Assembly (NCBI GenBank): GCA_035048815.1
Contig: JAUCBN010000004.1
Span: 11,932,001 to 11,996,000, forward strand
Length of the DNA: 64,000 nucleotides
Source: Abelmoschus esculentus
Taxonomy: Eukaryota > Streptophyta > Magnoliopsida > Malvales > Malvaceae
Direction: 5' to 3'
Each line of letters opens with the position of its first letter. The first letter of the stretch is position 1. Shown here in pieces: positions 21,493-32,580 of this stretch. The notes beneath the pieces are model-generated. The model did no database searches, had not been told where the DNA came from, and worked only from the letters and a program-made list of their open reading frames with translations. The position numbers and the translations under genes were made by a program.

Positions 21493-23285
21493 AGTTCGAT
21501 TTCTCCTTTCAGAAACTCCATTCCACTGTGGTGTACCTGGTGGAGTAAGTTGTGAGACAATCCCACATTCTTTAAGGAGTTCATCAATTCTATGCTTAAG
21601 TATTCTCCACCTCGATCTGATCGAAGTGCTTTAATACTCTTGCCTAGTTGATTTTGTACTTCATTCTTGAATTCTTTAAATTTTTCGATAGCCTCAGATT
21701 TATGGCGCATAAGGTAAATGTAACCATATCGACTGAAGTCATCAGTGAAAGTGATGAAGTACTGAAATCCACCTCTAGCTTGTGTGTTCATTGGTCCACA
21801 TATATCACTATGTATTAATCCCAACAAATCACTTGCTCGCTCACTTTTACCACTAAAAGGAGCCTTAGTCATTTTTCCTAATAAGCAAGATTCACATACA
21901 TCCAGTTGTTCGAAAACAAATGAATCTAAGAATCCATCTTTATGGAGTCTTGATATGCATTTCTCACTTATACGGCCTAAGCGACAATGCCAGAGATAAG
22001 TTTGATTTGAGTCATTTGTTTTTGATCTTTTGGTATTTATGTTATAAATGGCATTTTCTAGATTTAAAATATATAAGCCATTAACCAATTGTGCTGAACC
22101 ATAAAAAAAAAACATTATCGAGATAAAAGAACAACAATTATTCTTAATAATAATCTCAAATCCAATCTTGTCCAAACAAGAAATAGAAATAATGTTTTTA
22201 GTCAAACTAGGCACAAAGTAACAATCTTCTAAATGTAAATCAAGTCCACTAGGTAAAGATAAAACGTATGTTCCTATAGCTAATGCAGCAACTCTTGCTC
22301 CATTTCCCACTCGTAGGTCTACGTCTCCTTTAGCTAGATTCCTTCTCTTTTGCAGTCCCTGTACAGAAGTACAGATGTGAGAACCACAACCGGTATCTAA
22401 TACCCAAGAAGAAGATGTTGACAGATTTACATCGATAACATAAATACCTGAAGCAGATGCACCATCTGCTTTTGCCTTCTTGACCTCTTCAAGGTAAATG
22501 GGGCAATTTCTTTTCCAGTGTCCGGTCTTATTGCAGTGGAAACAATTTCCTTCCTTGCTAACTCCCCCTTTGGGTTTCAATGCATCATGTCCTTTGGGTA
22601 TAGGCTTACCTTTACCCTTGTACTTTGCCACTGCCTTTCCCTTTCCTTTGTCCTTGCGGACCATCAGAATGGGCTTAGGTCCACCCTTAGACATATTTTT
22701 CTCAGCAGTTCGTAACATGCCAAGTAACTGTGGCAAAGTTTTGTTAATTTCATTCATGTTGAAATTAAGGACAAATTGATTGAAGCTATTCGGCAACGAT
22801 TGCAGAATAACATCAGTAGCCAATTCATCCTTGAGAGGAAAACCCAGCTTTTCCAACGTTTGGATATAGCCTATCATCTTAATGACATGAGCTCCTACAG
22901 GAGATCCCTCTGCCATTTTGCACTGAAATAGAGCTTTAGAGGTCTCATACCTCTCTTGACGTGCTTGCTCCTCATATATTTCTTTGAGGTTTTGAATCAT
23001 ATCATATGCAACCATGTCCTCATGTTGCTTCTGAAGATCAGGAGTCATGGTAGCAAGCATAAGACATCCGACATCTAACATGTCATCCATATGTTTCTTA
23101 AACTTGTCTTTGATAGCACTAGAAGCATTAGTTGCCGGTTCTTTTGGAACAGGTTGTTCAATGACATATTCCTTTCTTTCCTGTTTGAGAACAATTCTCA
23201 AATTGCGGAACCAATCAAGGAAGTTTACGCCATTGAGTTTCTCCTTCTCAAGGAGTGATCGCAATGATATAGTGTTGTTTGCCAT
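21486..23285 (-). pseudogene. gag-pol: Copia D gag, protease and integrase N-terminal part
   Basis: The 599-codon frame begins at ATG 23283-23285 (MANNTISLRSLLEKEKLNG). Gag (residues 1 to about 240) is followed by a zinc knuckle CFHCNKTGHWKRNC (248-261, CX2CX4HX4C) and an aspartic protease with WVLDTGCGSH (DTG 297-299). The integrase zinc region has LWHCRLGR...CESCLLGK, and the core has SDICGPM and RSDRGGEY. A frameshift near 21540 ruins the end, and the ORF runs out in the wrong frame. Gag itself appears whole, so this copy could still make Gag. Confidence 0.92.
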
Positions 23286-24749
23286 TTAGATCTACAACGA
23301 TGGAAATACATAATATAAATTTACCAATTTGAAATATTATAAATAGGTCTTTATTTATAAAATACTCCCACTATTTTATTCAAAATTAAAAACCCCTCTC
23401 GTTTTTAATTTCGGAAAAATTCAACAAAATTTTTCTAGTGAGCGAGGATCCATAATTCACCAATTTCCCAAATCAGCTTTGGCTTTTCTTTTAGGATAGA
23501 GGTTATTTAGGTAAGTAACCCTTTACTAATTACATCTCATGTAACTCCTCTATTTGGTGAACAACTCTTGTTCAGTCATCTCATGACTTAACCAAATACT
23601 TAGCCTTTAGGTTTCTAATCCTATTAGAACAACCTAACTAAGTTATTACCAATATTTCGACCGACGAATATCACTTGTTTATTCTTCGCGTTTAACCAAG
23701 ATGGACTTATGTGCTAATGCTTTGGCAAAACCCACATAAGATCGATCAAGGCCTTAACGAGGGAAAATATTGGACGGCTAGTTTTAACTTAGATTAATTT
23801 GAGGGAAAATATTAAATATCTCATAGTTATTTCTTTTAATCTAGCCCTTATTGATCTCATCAATATATGCGAGTAGAAGATATATATCATACATTGCATC
23901 ACATACATGATAGATATAAAAATAAAAATTGCAATGGTTATAGCCCAAAATAAAGAACTAAGGTGGCCCATCCCAAGCCAATGGGAGAACCTGAAAACCC
24001 TAATTCTATACTAAACATGCTTCACAAGCATCTTCTCGCCTTTGCTCCAAACGTCTTGATTGCTTCTTGAAATAATGTTACAATCATAGAAACTCGTTTT
24101 TCATACGAGGGAGTAAGATGAGAGGAGAAGTACAATAGAGATAAAGAAAGGCACGGCACGCAGGCCGTATTTAAAAATTTACAACTATTGTAAAACCAAG
24201 GGCTATAACCATGCATGTCAAACACCGTGCAAAGCAGACATATCATATATATATGCTATCATGAAATCATTAATATTACTATTATGGGCCTACAATCTAT
24301 GTTGCCTACGAAAGGGTCAAGGGTCGAAGTTCCTTGGGGGGTACCGCCAAGGTATTTCGCCCCTTGCGGCCCCGGCCGGAAATTTTGAAAAATAACGATT
24401 ATTTTTCTGTGGAAAAACATCACGATTTGATAAGATTTATCAACAAAATCGTGTTTTTGGGATTTTAAAATCCCTTAGATTTTTTCCATATCGGAATAAC
24501 AATTATTCCTTTTTTTCTTGATGCGGTCTGTTATCGCACTTTCGTCGATCACTATGTCAACGATGTACATATGATTATCGTAAAACCCTCGTAACAACAT
24601 GACGACTGTAATTAACAGGTTAATATATTAATCGTATCCCTAATCGACTAGCAATATCAAATTTTATATCGCCGATATAGTAAAACAAATTATGCATCTC
24701 ATACATATCGCATCACCCAAGTATTTAACCCGATTACGGATCGTACAAG
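23286..24749 (-). other. Copia D untranslated leader
   Basis: About 1.46 kb between PBS and gag with no long open frame. It may hold packaging signals. A short GC-rich patch (24330-24375) stands out in an AT-rich stretch. Confidence 0.7.
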
Positions 24750-24763
24750 TGGCTCTGATACCA
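24750..24763 (-). other. Copia D primer-binding site
   Basis: The minus strand reads TGGTATCAGAGCCA, complementary to initiator Met tRNA, one base from the 5' LTR. Confidence 0.95.
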
Positions 24764-25079
24764 CTGTTGGAACCGCCGGCACACCCCATGGCGCAGCGGA
24801 ACAAAATTACGACGGTCTTTCCAGTGATCCATGTACGTTTAATCCGGAATCAAGAGGAAGAGTTACGATAACTTACATTGGGTTCCTTGATAAACAGCAA
24901 CTGGATTTGCGGTAATCACGATCGTTTGACAATTCGAATCTTTAGCCTCCACGAATATCGTCTCGGCCTCTACTTAGTTCACCCGGTTAAGAGAGCAAAT
25001 CTCGAAAAACTATTTTTCGTGATTCTAGGGTTTGGAATTCGGAATTCTCTGATGTGTCTGGCTGCTAGACCAATTGATC

Positions 25080-25089
25080 CTTTATATAG
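25080..25089 (-). promoter_or_regulatory. TATA box of copia D 5' LTR
   Basis: CTATATAAAG on the minus strand, immediately downstream of the triple hairpin repeat 25107-25379 in element orientation. Confidence 0.65.
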
Positions 25090-25106
25090 GTGTAACCCTA
25101 GGTATA

Positions 25107-25379
25107 AGAGTTTGATTCTAAATAGGAAATAATTACTTTAATTATTTCCTTAAATTTCAGAATCTATATTTAATTCGAATTTAAAGAGTTTGATTCTGAA
25201 TTGGTTTATAGGAAATAATTACTTTAATTATTTCCTTAAATTCAGATTCTATATTTAATTCGAATTTAAAAGAGTTTGATTCTGAATTGGTTTATAGGAA
25301 ATAATTACTTTAATTATTTCCTTAAATTTTAGAATCTATATTTAATTCGAATTTAAAAGCGATATAATTACTTTAATTA
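25107..25379 (-). repeat. Triple hairpin repeat upstream of copia D promoter
   Basis: Same three units as 18838-19110. Their position just upstream of the TATA box resembles the tandem enhancer-like boxes known in the tobacco Tnt1 LTR; a regulatory role here is inference. Confidence 0.8.
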
Positions 25380-26370
25380 TATCATTTATTTAAAATTCGG
25401 GATTAAATATAATCTACTTATACTTATATATATTTTTGCTCCGTTTCAACCATTGGGTGTGACCCTGTAGGCTCATTGTAACGTTAGTAATAATATTAGA
25501 ACAATTCTAATATTAAAAACAATGAGTGACATCTAGCAATATATCATTGTCATCTAAGTTACAAGAGATCATGATTCGATGTATCATGTCCGTGACCAAC
25601 TCTTTTAATGCATTATATCCTTTTGTCCTTTTATATCTTTAATAGGCACAAGTCTTGGAATAGTCACACTTGTATAGCCTATTTTAATGTTTCTTGATAT
25701 CTAGAGTGGACTACTTTTAATGAATAATTTGTGATATCTCATATCAACGTATTCAAGCATGGCCATGCGTTTCTAGTCTCACTCAATCAAGTGGCCTTTG
25801 ATATATTTTCCTATTATGTAGGAAGGACAAATCCTATCTTGATCATTCACAACTCACTACATACATTGTAATATGTCCAATGTCAGTTTTTATAGTGTAA
25901 CTAATTACGAGACACGTTTAACTGCATCAAGACATAAAATAACATATGTTGAGATAGTAATAATCTCAAGTCTAAGGATTATACATATAGTTGTCACTAT
26001 GAGCAATATCGTGACCGTCACATAATAATCCAAGATATATGCTCATAGTGGGTCAATCCAATATATTATTCTCTACTAATATATTCATGTATTAATTCTG
26101 ACATCTCTATGCCAATGATAACTCATTGTCATCAATTAATCACATGTTAGTCTTAAACGTATTATTATTGTCCATACCCATAATAATACTTGACTAAGGA
26201 TCTTTTAATAATAATATATATATTATTATATGGACCTTATTGTTTCTCAGTTTATGTGACACATATATCTGAAAACAATAATGGCAATGCCTTTATTTAA
26301 TAAAATTGGTAAATAAAAGTATCCATACAATCATCATATGATTGGTCTTTGGGCATACTCTAACAATTTT

Positions 26371-26706
26371 ATTGGACCATATGAGGTGTTAGAGTGTGTT
26401 GGTTCTGTTGCTTATAGGTTGAGGTTGCCAGAGGAGTTAAGTAGGGTGCATGAAGTTTTTCACGTGTTGATGCTTCGTAGATATAGATCAGATCCTTCTC
26501 ATGTTGTTTCAGTTGAGGACTTTAAGTTAAGGGCGGATATGAGTTATGAGGAAGAACCAATGAGGATTTTGGATGTGGATACAAAGGTTCTTCAAGGAAA
26601 GACCATAGATTTGGTTAAAGTGCTTTGGAAACACCGAGGTGTTGAAGAGTCAGCTTGGGAGACAAGGAAAAACAATGAGGAACAGTTCCTCACTTGTTTG
26701 CTTTAG
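26371..26706 (+). pseudogene. pol: Tekay-B integrase tail and chromodomain
   Basis: It resumes the Tekay-B pol after copia D at IGPYEVLE and aligns with Tekay-1 38454-38800. It contains VHEVFHVLMLRRY and the Tekay-type divergent chromodomain (MRILDVDTKVLQGKTIDLVKVLW...ESAWETRKN). A one-base deletion near 26690 shifts the last codons so the frame ends at TAG 26704-26706. The frame is open upstream into the copia LTR end, so a chimeric 122-codon ORF exists by chance (26338-26706). Confidence 0.9.
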
Positions 26707-26732
26707 GTAAGAATTTCGAGGACGAAATTTTC

Positions 26733-26748
26733 TTAAGAGGGGGAGAGT
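26733..26748 (+). other. Tekay-B polypurine tract
   Basis: TAAGAGGGGGAGAGT directly precedes the 3' LTR. Confidence 0.85.
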
Positions 26749-28632
26749 TGTAACATCCCAATTTTGAGGTTATTAGTTTAGGGTGTTAGTAGGGGAATTC
26801 GATTCGGGTCGAATCGGGTTCTTCGGTTCGTTATTCCGGGAAAATATAAAATAAAAAAATTTTAATTAGAAAAGTAATAATTTTGGAACATAGTTTAAAA
26901 ATATTAAAAAAAATGTTTTAAAATTAAGAGAATATAATTTGAACATTAAATTGATTTTTAATTGTGCCTAATTACACACTAGTGATCAAATTACAATTTT
27001 TGGAAATATTTTGGGGACTAAATGTGTGATTTTCGAAAATTAGCATTTTTAGTGACTAAATTGGAAAACAAGCTATACTTAGAATCCTTAGAGGGCCATA
27101 AACCCAATTTAATTTTTATTAATGATTTATCCACCAAAATTGTTTTCTATAAATAGTTTTAAAAGATGATAATTCATTTCTTTTATTTTTCTTCCATTAC
27201 TACTTATTTTCTCTCATTTTCTCTCCATTTTCCTTCACCTAAATTCTTCAATTCCTTGCTGATTTTTCCATCTTTTTCAACAAAAATTACTTCATTTTAA
27301 TCATCTCTTCATTCTTTACAAAGCCTAATCATCTATTTTACTAAATCATCAACAATTTGCAAGGAATCAAGAAGAGAGATTTTCATCTTTTTGGTGGATA
27401 GATCTCAAAAGGTAATTTACTGAATTTTCATTATTTTCTAAGGTTCTTTATTGAAATTCCCAAGTATTAGCTTGTTAATTGTCAATTGGAACTTGATTTC
27501 ATGTTTTTAATTCTAGATCTAGTGATTTTGTGCTTATTTTTGTGAAATTCTTTTAGATCTCATTCAATGCTGGAATTAGGTTGATTTAATTATATTATTT
27601 TGTCAATTAAATGATTAGATAAGCATTGAATTGATGGCACAATAATTTAATCCCGGAATAATGCAATCGGTGTTGTTTTAAGGTAGTTTCCGGTTGTTTT
27701 AGGGGCTGTTTTAGGTGTTTTAATGTTGCTGGAGGTATAAGGATGATTTAGATGTGTTTTTGGTTCATAATTGATGTGGATTAGATGTTGGATTCATTAG
27801 GTTTTGGGCTGATGTTGTTCGGATGCGTTTCGGCTTAGTTTTCGGTCTTTTCGGCTTAGTTTTCGATAGTTTTGGAGTGATCGGATGTGGCTGCTGGTTT
27901 GAGCATGTTGTGATGTGAGTGTGCTCTGTTTTTAATGTTGTATAGGTTGTGCAAGACGGTGCTTAGGTGGCTGGTGCATTGGCGCAATCATCGGAACATC
28001 GGCGAGAGCTCGTTTCGCTTGTCGGTGAGTGGTTTTCGGGTTTAAAGTGAATCGTTTTGATACGGTTCTGTTTTGGGGGCTATGGAATAGTGTGAAAACT
28101 TTCCATAGTTCAAGAGTAAGTGAATTAAATGTTTTGATGCATCTTTATGAGATTCGGTTATTTTCGGTAATGGCATTCATGTTGATAATTCAAAAGTATT
28201 TTTGAAAATGCATAAGTATGATTTTGGAAATGATGCATGCATGAGTTAATTTGCTGGAAATGCATGGATTATAAAAGCATCCATGGCTTATTTAAGCATG
28301 AAAAATAATTGGAATATGATGTTGTTATTTGCCCTACAATTAATGGTGTTATTGGGCATGACTTTTAGTTCATTTGTTGAACGCATCATGGATGCATTAT
28401 GAGCTGAAAATGCATTGGAATAATATGTGGTTATTGCCCTATATTTGATAAAAGCCGTTGAGCATGAATTATGGTTCACATGATGAACATTATATGAGTG
28501 CATTATGACCAGCAAGTTAACATGCATGATTGATATTGATATTGGCTTAGTGACACTAACTTTAGATTCGAATACAAATGACATGTCATTAGGATTGAGT
28601 GCACTATAAAAATAATGAGAATAATGATGATG

Positions 28633-28872
28633 CCTACACGTAAACAAGGATGACTTTGTGTCCAACCGTGCGTTGTAGTGCTTGCCTATACGTAAACAAG
28701 GGTGACTTTGTGTCCGACCGTGCGTATAGTGCTACCTATATGTAAACAAGGGTGACTTTGTGTCCGACCGTGTATATAGTTGACCCATGCGTAAACAAGG
28801 GTGACTTTGTGTCCAACCGTGCGTAGTGGGGGAGCATGTATACAAGGGTGACTTTGTGTCCAACCGATGCAT
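28633..28872 (+). repeat. LTR minisatellite, 5 units
   Basis: Five units of the ACAAGGGTGACTTTGTGTCC repeat, one with GGATGACTT. Confidence 0.9.
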
Positions 28873-29697
28873 GTTGAGACCGAGAGTCTCCAAATATGGA
28901 AAGGATCCGTGTATTCGGTGAACTAAAAAGTTCACACTAAGTGTTCACTAGAAAGCCAATATGTATACATGTGATATTTGGAATTCATTTACATTTGATA
29001 CATGAGATGATTTGGAAATCCTATACATGATGCATGAAATGTTTTGGAACCCATACTTGTGATGCATGAGATGGTTTAAGGGTTTTAATAAACATGGTGT
29101 GGTTTTACTTATTTTTAATAAGGTTGAAGGATGCATACATGGCTATTAAATGTTTTGGAATTGATGCATTGATGATTTATTTAGAGCTACCTCACTAAGC
29201 ATGTTGTGCTTAAGCTCTCTTCTCATCTTTGCAGAAAATTAAGGACACTTGGAGCAAGAGAATCAAGGAAGAAGAGTAAGAAAACTTTGGTATGATTTTG
29301 GCAAGTAAAATGGGGCAAGGCAATGTGTAATTTGAACCCCACATGAGAGTGTTTTTGGTTTAATTGATGTTTTGTAACATGACACTATAAGGTTTGATTT
29401 TGAATGGTGAACTAGGAGGTTTACTTGATATGCTTAGAAAGTGTCCATGTATGACAAACCTTTGCCATAAGCTTAAACATGGAAAGCATGCACACTTTCA
29501 CAAGCCTAAACACACATATTAACAATTAAACATTAGGAAGCATGCCTATAGAATTCTTATGGCTTTTGAGGTGATTTATGGTATGATATATGTTGCTAAT
29601 TAAACCTAGGAATGTTGCATATAGCCTTAGGTGATTGATGTTTTTGTTTGGGTAGGATTAATCCATCTTAAAAGCTTCATTTTTAGTCTCGGAAACA

Positions 29698-29905
29698 GGG
29701 GGTATCGAACCACCCTGTGATGGTATCGATACCCCAAGGCAAAAATGGAGGGTGGCATCGAACCATGGTCCGATGCCGTTTGCCACTGTCCACGGGTGTT
29801 TCGATACCACCCAAGGTGGTTCGAAACCACTTTGCTTCGAAAGTTTTTTTTTTAATCAAATAAAGCCATGGTTCGATACCAGGACCCATGGTATCGATAC
29901 CATTG
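29698..29905 (+). repeat. Cluster of GGTATCGATACC-type palindromes
   Basis: Exact copies near 29722 and 29890, with degenerate copies between. Confidence 0.85.
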
Positions 29906-30471
29906 GCCTAAAAAGGATAAATCGTGGTTTTTAATCGCATGTGAGGCGGGTTTAAACTCCATAATCAAATATGGAAGACTCGTGAGTATTCTATGAGTTG
30001 TAGGGACACTATGATGTATGTTTTTAACTTGATTACACAACGAATTATAAAAAGTGGAACGAAGTGCCTAAGTGTTACTTGCTTGCTATTAAGTCTCTAA
30101 TTGTTAGAAAAAGAAATTGATAATGATATGATGCACCGATTGATCTGAATTTTGTTGTGGGTACGTTAAGCATGCTTAATTGTATTTTAGTGGATTGAAT
30201 TTCCGGTTTAAGGTTGGAATTAATCTATTTACGTTTTGGTCCCTAATTATGTATACACTTAATTGAATAACCGATTGTGGCCCGAATGTTTATATTCGAA
30301 TTGTATAAACATGTTTCACATAGGAATTTAATTATGCATCTAGAGGAAAAAAATATACATACGTCGGCTTTTAGGGTTGTTTATCGAGTCGAACCCTTGC
30401 GGGTTCGGTTCGGTATTCCCCGTGTGACCCATTAGTGCCGGTTCCGTTTAGGCCGGGCTAAGGGGGTTACA

Positions 30472-32356
30472 AAGGTCGTGCTTTTGGTTGATGTTGTGTA
30501 GGTAAAGCAAAATGGGAAGTTGAGGAAATTTGTCATGGCATTCGCAGAAGGATAGCAATGGGAAAATGCCATGGCAAATCTGGAGGACTCCTATACTGAG
30601 CTAAACGACAAGAAAATATTTTGATAAGAGTGCCAGCTGGTGCTATTACAGCCTCACCATGAGCCACCTTAGTAGGGGACCACTGTCACTATGTCAGATA
30701 TTTGCAGAAGGATAGCAATAGGAAAATGCCATGGCAAATCTGGAGAACTCTTGTGTTGCACTACAGGATAAGAAGATATTTTGAGAGGAGTGCCAGCTGG
30801 AGCCAATACAGCCTGGCCACAACCATTACAACCATCCGGGACCACTACAGCCTGGCTACAACCACCTCGGTAGGGGACCACAGCCAATATGGCTTGTATG
30901 CTAGCCACCTCAGTAGGGGACCACTGTCACCTCTACCAGTCCTGCAGAAATGCCACGACAAAATGAGGGCAGAAATGGATTTTTACACATCTTTTAGGGT
31001 TTTTCACCCCCATTTTGTAAGGCATGGTTACCTTATAAAAGAGCAACCTTTATCCTTGGAAAAGGAGGACCTTTGGAGCAGATTTTGAGGCACAAGGAGA
31101 GCAAAGAGTGGTGAAGAAAGCTTCAACCTTTCTTCCCCAACCGAAGGGTTCCTCCATTGATAGAGCTTGAAGGGAGTGGCGTGCTAGGCACCCGAGAGGG
31201 ACTAGCACGCTAAGGCATCCCATGGTGGTCGAAGAAGCCGGCGGTAGCGCGCACCGAGGGTGTCTTCTCTCCTCTTCCCTTGCTTCATTTTATATCTTTG
31301 AGAGGTTTTATGTGGATGATTTAAGGATGGTATTAGTGGTTAATATTTGTTCTTAAACTCTTTCACCCACTATGTGTTTGCTTTATTTCGGTGGATGTTT
31401 TTATGGATGATTATCTTTTATTTCTATTTAATATATTGCCTTCTATGTGTTTGTATATTTGCTTTGCTCATTGTTGATAATTATTTAAGCATTGTTAGAG
31501 GCACGAGAGTGTCCCGTGTTTAGGTACATGTTAGAGCACTCGGGAGAGGCGTAACTATAGAACCTTAGATCATCCGAGAGGAGCTAAGGAAGGATCTATG
31601 TGAGCAATGGGTTCTAGACTGCAAATAGGGCCTAGTTGGATCCTAGAGCACTCAAGAGAGGCATAGGTGAAGGCTTCAACGACTAAAAGGAGTGTGCTTT
31701 ATCGATAGACTAAGGTGTCATTCGCGTGATAGGCGAAAATACCATGGCATTTTAGGCTGTCAGGTTCCTATGACTCGAGAGAGCGGGAACACTTTAGAAA
31801 CCTTTGTCGAGTAGGTATACACCGTGGAAGCTTTATGTTAGGTAGGGGTAAGGGGTAGGAAAACATAGAAGCCACCATCAGTCATTCCCAAGAGAGTTCA
31901 TCAATAGAGGAAAAGTACAATATATTGCTCACCTGTGTTCTCGTATCTTGCTTTTGCCTTGGCATTTACAAAGTGTTCCTCTGTTTCCTCTGTTTTCCTC
32001 TGTTTTATCTATTTACTTGCAATCACATTACCATACACTTCACATTCTACATCTATCGTGCCACCACCATTCATCCCATTTTGCCTTGACATATTTTAGT
32101 TGCTAGCATCCTAAAATTGTCATAGCATTTCCACTTTACACCTCCACCGTACATATCCATTTTCTCTTGTTTATATCTTTATCTTTGTTTTCTTTTTAGT
32201 GATACCCCTTTTTGCCTTGACAAAATTGACTTACACTTTACCCCGATCCTCGTGGGAACGATACTCACTCACCCTTTATTACTTGTACGACTGTGTATAC
32301 TTGCACATATATATGTGTTCACATACATCATTTATAGCACTACACAGAATACACCA
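30472..32356 (+). repeat. Athila solo LTR, right part
   Basis: It starts with the TSD AAGGT and follows Athila LTR 62008-63690 to ...CACTACACAGAATACACCA, directly followed by Tekay-1 LTR. The core promoter TATA is degenerate (TTTGTAAGGC near 31014). Confidence 0.88.
30541..30880 (+). repeat. Tandem duplication in Athila solo LTR
   Basis: Two diverged copies of about 160 bp start at 30541 and 30701 (TTYGCAGAAGGATAGCAAT). Each includes an exact TGCCATGGCA and a GAGTGCCAGCTGG. Other Athila LTRs in the window have one copy. Confidence 0.8.
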
Positions 32357-32389
32357 TTGCACTATAAAAATAATGAGAATAATGATGAT

Positions 32390-32580
32390 GCCTACAAGTA
32401 AACAAGTGTGACTTTGTGTCCGACCGTGCGTGTAGTGCTTGCCTATATGTAAACAAGGGTGAGTTTGTATCCGACCGTGCATATAGTTGACCCATACGTA
32501 AACAACGGTGACTTTGTGTCCGACCGTGCAAAGTGGGGGTAACATGTATACAAGGGTGACTATGTGTCCGACCGATGCAT
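32390..32580 (+). repeat. LTR minisatellite, 4 units
   Basis: Four units with several substitutions. Confidence 0.88.

Larger units (their letters stand above)
18496..26365 (-). mobile_element. Copia D: recent, defective Ty1/copia element
   Basis: A 7870-bp element on the minus strand with two 1601-bp LTRs in which I found no difference on full line-by-line reading. Met-tRNA PBS (24750-24763), a long leader, gag-pol from 23285 leftward and a polypurine tract (20097-20105) are present. Pol order is gag-PR-IN-RT, which defines Copia. RNase H is missing and pol has two frameshifts and several stops, so it needs proteins from another copy. The lineage within Copia was not resolved. Confidence 0.94.
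24765..26365 (-). repeat. Copia D 5' LTR
   Basis: 1601 bp, identical by eye to 18496-20096. It drives transcription leftward, with a TATA box at 25080-25089. Confidence 0.95.
5044..30471 (+). mobile_element. Tekay-B: defective Tekay chromovirus
   Basis: The LTRs are 5044-7521 plus 13452-14722 (split by element C) and 26749-30471, about 3.7 kb each, with roughly 25-30 substitutions and two small indels between them by eye (under 1%). The interior (14723-26748) keeps a damaged PBS, a gag remnant, about 2.4 kb of unrecognised sequence, shortened integrase, a chromodomain end and a polypurine tract, plus copia D. Protease and RT are not recognisable. The low LTR divergence with such a degraded interior suggests it transposed with proteins supplied in trans. 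Confidence 0.9.
26749..30471 (+). repeat. Tekay-B 3' LTR
   Basis: A 3723-bp uninterrupted LTR, TGTAACATCCCAA to GGGGGTTACA, the best reference copy of the subfamily. It has a TATA box (27148-27155), CT-rich leader, donor-like GT (27412), minisatellite, acceptor-like CTTTGCAG (AG 29233-29234) and palindromes. Confidence 0.94.
4875..32356 (+). mobile_element. Athila solo LTR, split by Tekay-B
   Basis: The own sequence is 4875-5043 and 30477-32356, about 2.05 kb. The left end TCATAACTCCGCAAAAAGGC is the Athila LTR start (TGATAACTCC) with one change; the right end is ...ACACCA. Flanks are GTGCA (4870-4874) and TTGCA (32357-32361), a 5-bp TSD with one mismatch, and removing it restores the Tekay-1 LTR (compare 40596-40606). 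No internal Athila sequence is present, so this is a solo LTR, presumably formed by recombination between two LTRs. It is about 190 bp longer than the other Athila LTRs because of a duplication at 30541-30880. Confidence 0.88.

Noticed and set aside
24322..24376. GC-rich patch as part of an organellar or rRNA insertion
   Set aside because: It is short, within the copia leader, and does not continue into recognisable organellar or ribosomal sequence.
28948..29136. Minus-strand frames repeated in all Tekay LTRs
   Set aside because: They repeat only because the LTR repeats, show no domain, and overlap the minisatellite and flanks.
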